From contig JAIVHC010000047.1 in NCBI GenBank assembly GCA_020201305.1, forward strand, positions 1 to 5,302: a DNA stretch of 5,302 nucleotides, given 5' to 3'. Origin of the DNA: Geobacteraceae bacterium (GTDB lineage Bacteria > Desulfobacterota > Desulfuromonadia > Desulfuromonadales > Desulfuromonadaceae). Position numbers and translations under genes: made by a program. Positions 1 through 5,302 of the stretch are shown here, one piece after another. The notes beneath the pieces were generated by a model. The model was not told the DNA's origin. It did no database searches and saw nothing but the letters and a program-made list of their open reading frames with translations. Position 1 is the stretch's first letter. The number at the start of each line of letters is the position of its first letter.

Positions 1-501
1 GAAGATATCAATGTATGGGGTCAGTTGGGGCTCAAGGGCGAGTATGCCACGATGCCTATCAGCATGTACGGGCGTAATTCCGCATCCGGTACCTACGGTT
101 ATTACAAGAAGCACGCTCTGTACAAAGGGGATTATAAAGATACGGTTAAAGAACAGCCCGGTTCAGCCTCTGTAGTGCAGTCGGTAACGGAAGACAAGGG
201 TGCCATCGGCTACTCCGGCATCGGATATATGACATCCGGGGTCAAAGCAATTGCATTGTCCAAAAAGGATGGCGACACCGCGTATGAGCCCACATACGAG
301 AATGTCCTCAAGGGTAAATATCCCCTGGGGCGTATGCTCTATGTCTACGTGGCTAAAAAACCCAACGAGCCTCTGCCGAAGCTGGTAGAAGAGTTCATCC
401 GCTTTGCACTCTCCAAAGAGGGGCAGAAAATCGTAGTAAAAGATGGATACCTTCCTCTGCCGGCAAAGATAGCTGAAAAGCAGCTCGAGAATCTCAAGTA
501 A
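1..501 (+). CDS. pstS: Phosphate ABC transporter substrate-binding protein PstS, C-terminal part (5' end cut by window)
   Basis: Frame 1 is open from the first base to TAA at 499-501, giving 166 residues; the N-terminal half and signal peptide lie outside the window, so the ATG at 25 is internal and not a start. The protein binds phosphate in the periplasm and delivers it to PstC/PstA. The stretch RNSASGT (fragment residues 25-31) has the Arg-x3-Ser-Gly-Thr spacing of the E. coli PstS phosphate ligands R135, S139, G140 and T141. It is followed by EQPGSASVVQ (51-60), AIGYSGIGY (68-76), KYPLGRMLYVYV (106-117) and a closing GYLPLP (149-154). These resemble, from memory, the PstS subtype of Pseudomonas and relatives. 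The gene heads the visible operon and is separated from pstC by a 216-bp hairpin-rich spacer. Assignment is firm; only the missing 5' part is uncertain. Confidence 0.95.
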   Translation, partial: EDINVWGQLGLKGEYATMPISMYGRNSASGTYGYYKKHALYKGDYKDTVKEQPGSASVVQSVTEDKGAIGYSGIGYMTSGVKAIALSKKDGDTAYEPTYENVLKGKYPLGRMLYVYVAKKPNEPLPKLVEEFIRFALSKEGQKIVVKDGYLPLPAKIAEKQLENLK

Positions 502-563
502 GCGACTCGCTGGGTAACTTGCGAACGCAGCTGAGCATAACCTGAAAACAAGCATTACAAGTG

Positions 564-609
564 AGCAGACATCCGGCCATGGCATTGAGCTAAGGGCCGG
601 ATGTCTGTT
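564..609 (+). promoter_or_regulatory. Large intergenic stem-loop after pstS (13-bp perfect stem)
   Basis: CAGACATCCGGCC at 566-578 is perfectly complementary to GGCCGGATGTCTG at 595-607, around a 16-nt loop. The stem can be lengthened by a G-U pair (565/608) and an A-U pair (564/609). No T tract follows directly (TTGCATG), so it is not a classical intrinsic terminator by itself. In E. coli a stem-loop between pstS and pstC is known to stabilise the pstS part of the message. A similar role here, protecting pstS mRNA 3' ends and lowering pstCAB output, is inference from position and structure. Confidence 0.65.
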
Positions 610-611
610 GC

Positions 612-634
612 ATGTGTGTAATACACACATTTTT
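612..634 (+). terminator. Possible leaky terminator hairpin between pstS and pstC
   Basis: ATGTGTGT (612-619) pairs perfectly with ACACACAT (623-630) around a 3-nt AAT loop, and the right arm runs into five Ts (630-634). The shape is that of an intrinsic terminator, but the stem has only three G-C pairs, so termination is probably partial. It sits 2 bases after the larger stem-loop. Partial termination would give more pstS than pstCAB transcript, as expected for a binding protein needed in excess. Confidence 0.4.
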
Positions 635-654
635 ATTCACATACGTGTGTTTTT
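623..654 (+). promoter_or_regulatory. Alternative hairpin competing with the upstream GT/AC hairpin
   Basis: The ACACAC tract at 623-628, which forms the right arm of the hairpin at 612-630, can instead pair with GTGTGT at 645-650, and this arm also ends in five Ts (650-654). A third, short self-complementary element, ACATACGTGTGT (639-650, one T-G mismatch), overlaps it. The three tracts are mutually exclusive partners. Whether this is a real switch or just a degenerate pair of weak terminators cannot be decided from the sequence; stems are only 6-8 bp. Confidence 0.25.
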
Positions 655-663
655 CGTTTGATG

Positions 664-688
664 CCTGCGGGTGTTATCCGCCCGCTGG
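664..688 (+). promoter_or_regulatory. GC-rich hairpin in the pstC leader
   Basis: GCGGG (667-671) pairs with CCCGC (681-685) over a 9-nt loop, and beyond a T-T mismatch the flanking CC (664-665) and GG (687-688) extend the pairing. It ends 29 bases before the pstC ATG. It could protect the 5' end of a processed pstCAB message or modulate translation. No T tract follows, so a terminator is unlikely. Confidence 0.3.
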
Positions 689-717
689 AAACCAGATACC
701 TTGGGATGATGTAGACT

Positions 718-2949
718 ATGGATAAAAAGGTACTGCGCAAAATAAAGCTGCATGACCGCCTTGCAGCTGTAGCTATACGCAGTGGCGGAGTGCTGGTAAT
801 CGCCAGCGTGATACTGATTCTTGTGCTTATCGGCAAAGAGGCGCTGCCGCTGTTTTATCCCGCTGAAGCGCAACTCAAGCAGCATATCGATCTGCCCGCC
901 GGGGTGGATAAGGATGATATCCTCGCTGTAGGGGTGGATGAGTATCTCGCCAGGGTTTATCTCATTGATCGGGATGGGACATTCAGCTTCATGGATGCGG
1001 ACGCTGATGGCGCAGTGCAGAAGAAGATAGATGTTGGCGCCGGTTCAGATGCTGATATCGTTGCGGCTGATCTGGTTACCTCGGCTTCCGGCACAAGGAT
1101 TTATGCCCTCCAGTGGTCGTCGGGTCTGATCAGCATGGAGCAGTTCAGGTTTGAGCAGAAATATGATGCGGACGGGGAGCGCTATAGTGTTGTAACCCAT
1201 GAACGCGTGGCCGAGTACGCTCCTGCTACACAAGCGGTAGAGCGTATTGTACTGTCGCACTCCGAAGCACGCACTACGCTGGTGCGGTTGTTTGTCAATC
1301 AGGAAATTGAGATTCTGCAACAGGTACGCGAAGAGAATCTCTTCGGGGATGTGGATGAGGAAGAACATAGCATCCTTCTGCGTGGGATTCATCCGGATCC
1401 GATCACCGCTATCGAACTTGACGGAGCGGGTACGACCCTGTATCTGGCCACTGCGGCCGGAGGATTAATGCGTTATTCCCTCCAGGATGGTGGCGCACAG
1501 CAGTTGGATAAGGTGCAGGGGTTTGACGATCATCGCCGCATCACCGCGCTCGAGATCATGCGCGGGGATATCTCCCTTGCAGTGGGAGATGCGCAAGGGG
1601 AGGTTACCGTATGGTTCCCGGCCCCAACCGAAGCCGGCGCCGGGCAAGATAGCCTGCGTCTGATCCACGCGCTCTCACAACATGATGCCGCGATAGATTC
1701 GCTGGTGGCGTCACCCCGTGATCGCACCCTCCTGAGTATTGACACCGAGGGGAGCGTGAAGCTCGACTTCTCTACCAGTGAGCGCCATCTGCTGAGCCTG
1801 AATACTGATCATCCGGTAAAACAGGCGGCTCTGGCCCCGCGTGGCAATGGTCTGATTACCCTGCATGAAAATAGCGCCATCAACCTGTGGGCACTCGATA
1901 ATCCCCATCCGGAAATCAGCCTGAAGTCCCTGTTCGGCAAGGTGTGGTACGAGAGCTACTCCGAGCCGGAATGGGTATGGCAGTCATCATCGGCGAGCGA
2001 TGATGCGCAGTCCAAAATGAGTCTCACGCCGCTGATTTTCGGTACCTTCAAGGGTACGTTCTACGCCATGGTTTTTTCGTTGCCCCTCGCGCTGCTCGGC
2101 GCCATCTACACAAGTCAGTTCGGCAGTAGTCGCCTGCGCGAGCGTATTAAGCCCGCAGTAGAGATCATGGCGGCCATCCCTACGGTTATTATCGGTTTTC
2201 TGGCGGCCCTCTGGTTCGCCCCGGTGTTGGAACAGAAGTTCCCTGCATTTGTGCTGAGCTTCCTTGTCCTTCCGGTGTTTTTTATCCTCCTGCTGATAGC
2301 CTGGCAGCCCATCCGCCGCAGTGCGTGGGGCAAGTATATCGAAAGCGGACGCGAACTTCTGGTCCTGTTGCCCATTCTGGTTCTTGCCGGGGCGGTAGCG
2401 TTTCAACTCGGTCCATGGCTGGAGGCCAGTGCGTTCGGGGGTAATTTTAAGCAGTGGATGTATAACGAACTCGGGGTGCGTTACGAAGTGCGTAACAGCA
2501 TCGTAATCTCCTTTGCTCTGGGTTTTGCGGTTATCCCCATTATTTTCACCATGTCCGAGGATGCCCTTTCCAACGTGCCAGCGAGTCATAAAGCCGCTTC
2601 CATGGCCCTGGGGGCGAGCCGGTGGCAGACCGTATGGCGTGTAGTCCTCCCGTCTGCGAGCCCCGGAATTTTTGCGGCGATCATGATTGGTCTCGGGCGT
2701 GCAGTGGGTGAGACCATGATTGTGCTGATGGCGACGGGCAACACTCCAATCATGGATTACAGTATCTTCAACGGCATGCGCCCCCTCTCGGCTAATATTG
2801 CGGTTGAAATCCCTGAGGCACCTCAGGGCGACACCCTGTACCGGGTATTGTTCCTGTCTGCGGTGTTGCTCTTTGCCATGACCTTTGTCCTGAATACCGC
2901 CGCGGAGATGGTTAGACACCGGTTGCGTAAGAAGTATGGGCGTTTCTGA
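718..2949 (+). CDS. pstC: Phosphate ABC transporter permease PstC, long form with periplasmic propeller-like domain
   Basis: This 743-residue inner-membrane protein forms half of the phosphate channel with PstA. A basic N-terminus (MDKKVLRKIKLHDR) precedes helix 1 (about 22-45), which places the following stretch in the periplasm. Residues 66-396 divide into seven repeating beta-rich units that resemble WD40 blades. The permease core starts near 436, with helices at about 436-466, 478-502, 508-529, 546-566, 590-612, 649-673 and 707-731. The cytoplasmic coupling loop (614-650, with ALGASRW and VVLPSASPG) contacts PstB and is followed by GLGRAVGETM (658-667), typical of PstC. The usual Glu of the EAA motif is Ala626. 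E. coli PstC is 319 aa; long versions occur in Pseudomonas and Vibrio relatives. ATG 718 is the first start after an in-frame TAG at 712; its ribosome site is weak (GGGA, 703-706). pstA follows after 18 bases, so the two are co-transcribed. Confidence 0.95.
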   Translation: MDKKVLRKIKLHDRLAAVAIRSGGVLVIASVILILVLIGKEALPLFYPAEAQLKQHIDLPAGVDKDDILAVGVDEYLARVYLIDRDGTFSFMDADADGAVQKKIDVGAGSDADIVAADLVTSASGTRIYALQWSSGLISMEQFRFEQKYDADGERYSVVTHERVAEYAPATQAVERIVLSHSEARTTLVRLFVNQEIEILQQVREENLFGDVDEEEHSILLRGIHPDPITAIELDGAGTTLYLATAAGGLMRYSLQDGGAQQLDKVQGFDDHRRITALEIMRGDISLAVGDAQGEVTVWFPAPTEAGAGQDSLRLIHALSQHDAAIDSLVASPRDRTLLSIDTEGSVKLDFSTSERHLLSLNTDHPVKQAALAPRGNGLITLHENSAINLWALDNPHPEISLKSLFGKVWYESYSEPEWVWQSSSASDDAQSKMSLTPLIFGTFKGTFYAMVFSLPLALLGAIYTSQFGSSRLRERIKPAVEIMAAIPTVIIGFLAALWFAPVLEQKFPAFVLSFLVLPVFFILLLIAWQPIRRSAWGKYIESGRELLVLLPILVLAGAVAFQLGPWLEASAFGGNFKQWMYNELGVRYEVRNSIVISFALGFAVIPIIFTMSEDALSNVPASHKAASMALGASRWQTVWRVVLPSASPGIFAAIMIGLGRAVGETMIVLMATGNTPIMDYSIFNGMRPLSANIAVEIPEAPQGDTLYRVLFLSAVLLFAMTFVLNTAAEMVRHRLRKKYGRF

Positions 2950-2954
2950 TTCTA

Positions 2955-2958
2955 GAGG
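2955..2958 (+). promoter_or_regulatory. Ribosome binding site of pstA
   Basis: GAGG lies 9 bases before the ATG at 2968, in the 18-base gap after the pstC stop. It selects that ATG over the closer ATG at 2960, which is only 1 base from the site and reads three codons before a TGA. Confidence 0.7.
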
Positions 2959-2967
2959 TATGAGTAT

Positions 2968-4506
2968 ATGAAACAGTTTTACAATCGCGGCGAGCCACAG
3001 GTGTGGATCACGGCTGCAGCCCTGGGCGTTACCCTGCTCATGGCTCTGACCCTGATCCTCGTGATTATGTTCAACGGTCTGGGCGCATTCTGGCCCCAGC
3101 GCCTTGCCACTCTGGAACTCACCAGCGGGCAAGCTGTTCTTGGAAAGATCCTGAAGGAAGAGCCGCGCCCAAATGATCAGGGAACCAGAATGCAGTTGAA
3201 AATAGGCAATCGCGACCTGTATGGCCTTGACTTCCGCTGGGTTGATGCTGATACGGTCGAACGCACGCATTATCAGGACGATGCTGTAACCGTGGAGCGC
3301 GAAACATACGGAGATTTTTACGGCTTTCTGAGTGCCGTTGTGCTGCCGGAGAAACGGCTTGACTCCGGAGATCTGTGGCAGGTGATGCAGCAGGAGCGCA
3401 ATGCAGCGCGGGAGATAAAAGACGAGATTGAGAAGATCGGTGAGCAGATCAATGAAAACAACTATGCCATGGAAGACAAGCGCAATGCCGTCCTCAAGCT
3501 TGATTACGAGGGCGTGCCTGCAGATGCTCCCGAGCGAGTTGACCTGACCTCACAGATGTTAGCCCTGCAGCAGCAATATCAGGCGCTGGTGAAACAGCAA
3601 CGTGCCCATGAAGCGCACATGAAGCGCTATGTAGCCGAATTCGAAGATGTTAACGGACGTGGTGTGGAAGTGCCTCTGGCAGAAATTGTGCGCATCTACA
3701 AACCCAACCAGATGAATATTCTTCAGCGCGCCGGGGTGTATGCGAGTAAATTGCTGGAGTTGTTCTACGCTGAGCCGCGTGAATCAAACACCGAAGGTGG
3801 CCTGTTCCCTGCGATCTTCGGTACGGTACTCCTGATCTTTGTTATGAGCCTCTTTTCGTTTCCTCTCGGGGTAATTGCGGCGATTTATCTGAGTGAATAC
3901 GCCGGCGACGGTCCCATGGTGCGGATGGTGCGCATAGCGGTGAACAATCTTGCGGGCATCCCTTCCATCGTTTACGGTATCTTTGGACTCGGATTCTTTA
4001 TCTACGGCCTGGGCGGCACCATCGACCAGCTGTTTTTCCCCGAGCGTCTTCCAACTCCGACCTTCGGAACCGGGGGACTCTTGTGGGCAAGCCTTACCCT
4101 CGCCTTGCTGACGGTACCGGTGGTGATCGTTACCACCGAGGAAGCACTGAGTGCTATCCCCGGTGGCGTGCGCGAAGGTTCCCTGGCGCTGGGTTCCACG
4201 CGCTTTCAGACCCTGATGCGCATTCTGATCCCCATGGCGTCGCCGGGGATCATGACCGGCCTGATTCTCTCCATGGCACGCGCCGCCGGTGAGGTTGCCC
4301 CACTCATGATTACCGGAGTGGTGAAACTTGCCCCCGCCCTGCCGCTCGACGGGCAGTTTCCGTTCTTACATCTGGACCGGAAGTTCATGCACCTCGGGTT
4401 CCACATTTACGATATGGGTTTCCAATCGCCCAATGTGGAGGCTGCGCGCCCCATGGTGTTAGATAGATATTGTGTGTTGTGGAGGACATATGAATTCAGC
4501 ACTTGA
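2968..4506 (+). CDS. pstA: Phosphate ABC transporter permease PstA, long form, C-terminus apparently truncated
   Basis: This 512-residue protein is the second channel subunit. Helix 1 spans about 11-38. Residues 39-273 form a periplasmic insert with a Gln/Glu/Lys-rich probable coiled coil (about 138-222). The permease core follows: helices at about 278-308, 316-347, 369-390 and 425-447, with the coupling loop EEALSAIPGGVREGSLALGS (391-410, canonical Glu403 and Gly409) and GEVAPLMITG (441-450). The family pattern continues through YDMGFQSPNVEAARPMV (481-497). Long-form PstA proteins then run into a last hydrophobic helix and a basic tail; here there are only 15 unrelated residues, LDRYCVLWRTYEFST, and the ORF overlaps pstB by 17 bases. 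The final helix is therefore missing, and only 33 bases separate the break from the pstB start, too few to encode it in any frame. The product may be defective; an assembly error is possible. Family assignment is firm, completeness is not. Confidence 0.9.
   Translation: MKQFYNRGEPQVWITAAALGVTLLMALTLILVIMFNGLGAFWPQRLATLELTSGQAVLGKILKEEPRPNDQGTRMQLKIGNRDLYGLDFRWVDADTVERTHYQDDAVTVERETYGDFYGFLSAVVLPEKRLDSGDLWQVMQQERNAAREIKDEIEKIGEQINENNYAMEDKRNAVLKLDYEGVPADAPERVDLTSQMLALQQQYQALVKQQRAHEAHMKRYVAEFEDVNGRGVEVPLAEIVRIYKPNQMNILQRAGVYASKLLELFYAEPRESNTEGGLFPAIFGTVLLIFVMSLFSFPLGVIAAIYLSEYAGDGPMVRMVRIAVNNLAGIPSIVYGIFGLGFFIYGLGGTIDQLFFPERLPTPTFGTGGLLWASLTLALLTVPVVIVTTEEALSAIPGGVREGSLALGSTRFQTLMRILIPMASPGIMTGLILSMARAAGEVAPLMITGVVKLAPALPLDGQFPFLHLDRKFMHLGFHIYDMGFQSPNVEAARPMVLDRYCVLWRTYEFST
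4481..4485 (+). promoter_or_regulatory. Ribosome binding site of pstB
   Basis: GGAGG lies 4 bases before the ATG at 4490. It decides that start over the in-frame GTG at 4472, which would place the site inside the coding region and adds residues (MCCGGH) unlike the PstB family. Confidence 0.85.
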
Positions 4507-5299
4507 AGCTCATGGCCTGGATCTTGAGACAGATCCTGTCCTGGCGGATTGCGTTATCGAGGTGGAAAACCTCAATTTTTACTATGGCGAGGCACAGGCC
4601 CTGTTTGATCTGGACATGGTTTTTCCCCGGCGTCAGGTAACTGCTTTAATCGGCCCGTCCGGATGTGGAAAGTCCACGTTTTTGCGCTGTTTGAACCGCA
4701 TGAATGATATGGTGGATATTGCACGTATGGAGGGGAGTATCCGCCTCCATGGTACTGAGGTGAACTCGGGCGATCTGGATGTTATCGAACTGCGCCGCAA
4801 GGTAGGGATGGTGTTTCAGAAATCCAACCCGTTCCCGAAATCGATCTACGAGAATGTGGTCTACGGCCTGCGCATCGCGGGGATCAACGACAAGGATGTT
4901 CTGGATGAAGCAGTGGAGAGCAGCCTTAAGGGTGCGGCTCTCTGGGACGAAGTGAAGGATCGTATGCATGAGTCGGCCCTGGGGATGTCCGGGGGGCAGA
5001 TGCAGCGCCTCTGTATTGCGCGTGCCATCGCGGTAAATCCCGAAGTGATTCTGATGGATGAGCCTTGTTCCGCCCTCGATCCGAAGTCCACGGCGCGGGT
5101 GGAGGAGATGATCAAGGATCTGCGCGAAAAATACACCATTATCATTGTCACCCACAACATGCAGCAGGCCGCGCGCGTCTCCGACTACACCGCTTTTCTG
5201 TATGAAGGGGTGCTGGTGGAATTCGGAAAAACGAGTAAACTGTTTGTTAAACCGCAGAATCAGCAGACCGAAGACTACATCACCGGGCGTTTCGGCTAA
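4490..5299 (+). CDS. pstB: Phosphate ABC transporter ATP-binding protein PstB
   Basis: This cytoplasmic ATPase of 269 residues, close to the usual length of the family, works as a dimer on the coupling loops of PstC and PstA. All nucleotide-binding elements are present: Walker A GPSGCGKST (55-63), followed by FLRCLNRMND, a PstB hallmark; Q-loop Gln110 in VGMVFQKSNPFPKSIYENV; signature MSGGQMQR (166-173), where PstB proteins usually have LSGGQQQR; RLCIARAIA (173-181); Walker B VILMDEP (186-192) with catalytic Glu191; D-loop SALD (194-197); and the switch His222 in THNMQQAARVSD. The C-terminus DYITGRFG is typical. The first 20 or so residues are a variable acidic leader before the nucleotide-binding domain. 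The gene is intact even though the preceding pstA appears truncated. It ends 3 bases before the window edge. Confidence 0.97.
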   Translation: MNSALEAHGLDLETDPVLADCVIEVENLNFYYGEAQALFDLDMVFPRRQVTALIGPSGCGKSTFLRCLNRMNDMVDIARMEGSIRLHGTEVNSGDLDVIELRRKVGMVFQKSNPFPKSIYENVVYGLRIAGINDKDVLDEAVESSLKGAALWDEVKDRMHESALGMSGGQMQRLCIARAIAVNPEVILMDEPCSALDPKSTARVEEMIKDLREKYTIIIVTHNMQQAARVSDYTAFLYEGVLVEFGKTSKLFVKPQNQQTEDYITGRFG

Positions 5300-5302
5300 A
5301 CA

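Noticed and set aside
509..531. Small inverted repeat GCTG...CAGC with an inner TGCG-AA-CGCA right after pstS
   Set aside because: The pairings are only four bases each and no T tract follows; not distinguishable from chance.
163..630. Minus-strand open frame of 155 codons opposite pstS and the spacer
   Set aside because: It is antisense to a clearly conserved PstS sequence, starts inside the hairpin region, and its translation is Cys-rich and unlike any family I know.
502..717. Search for a Pho box or a second promoter for pstC in the spacer
   Set aside because: I found no CTGTCAT-like direct repeats and no convincing -35/-10 pair. The Pho box is probably upstream of pstS, outside the window.
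1987..3270. Long open frame of 427 codons on the minus strand opposite the 3' part of pstC and the start of pstA
   Set aside because: It mirrors two well-supported genes. Its translation is rich in His, Arg, Gln and Asn with no recognisable domain, as expected for the reverse of membrane-protein codons.
4472..4489. GTG start for pstB adding six residues
   Set aside because: No ribosome site precedes it, and the strong GGAGG at 4481-4485 points to the ATG at 4490.
4487..4497. Adjacent NdeI (CATATG) and EcoRI (GAATTC) sites at the pstB start, resembling a cloning junction next to the odd pstA end
   Set aside because: The sequence on both sides is ordinary pst operon in the right order and no vector-like sequence is visible. 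Two six-base sites adjoining by chance is plausible.

Overview
The window is a stretch of one phosphate-uptake (pst) operon, all genes on the + strand: the 3' part of pstS, then pstC, pstA and pstB complete or nearly so. The architecture points to a gammaproteobacterium. PstS has the binding-protein subtype seen in Pseudomonas and related marine genera, and both permeases are the long forms found in those groups (PstC 743 aa, PstA 512 aa, against about 300 aa for the E. coli proteins). I cannot name the genus. No RNA genes, mobile elements or CRISPR arrays are visible.

Layout: bases 1-501 encode the last 166 residues of the periplasmic phosphate-binding protein PstS. Bases 502-717 are non-coding and rich in inverted repeats: a perfect 13-bp stem (566-578/595-607), a GT/AC hairpin followed by five Ts (612-634), a competing arrangement of the same AC tract with a second GT tract also followed by five Ts (623-654), and a GC hairpin just before pstC (664-688). 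Bases 718-2949 encode PstC, 2968-4506 PstA and 4490-5299 PstB. The window stops 3 bases after pstB; phoU would be a common next gene but is not visible. The upstream promoter, and any Pho box, lie outside the window.

How the parts work together: PstS captures phosphate in the periplasm, PstC and PstA form the inner-membrane channel, and PstB dimers power import by ATP hydrolysis. The intergenic hairpins after pstS fit the common pattern in which the binding protein is made in excess over the membrane and ATPase subunits.

The most notable points are: (i) PstA follows its family up to an ARPMV motif and then breaks off into 15 unrelated residues, losing the final membrane helix, with the ORF running into pstB; this looks like a deletion of roughly 100 bp or an assembly error. 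(ii) PstC carries, between its first helix and its permease core, about 330 residues that I can divide into seven WD40-like blades, suggesting a periplasmic beta-propeller. (iii) PstA carries a periplasmic insert with a probable coiled coil. (iv) The pstS-pstC spacer has mutually exclusive terminator-like hairpins. I see no wholly new system; the large periplasmic additions on both permeases are the part with least known function.
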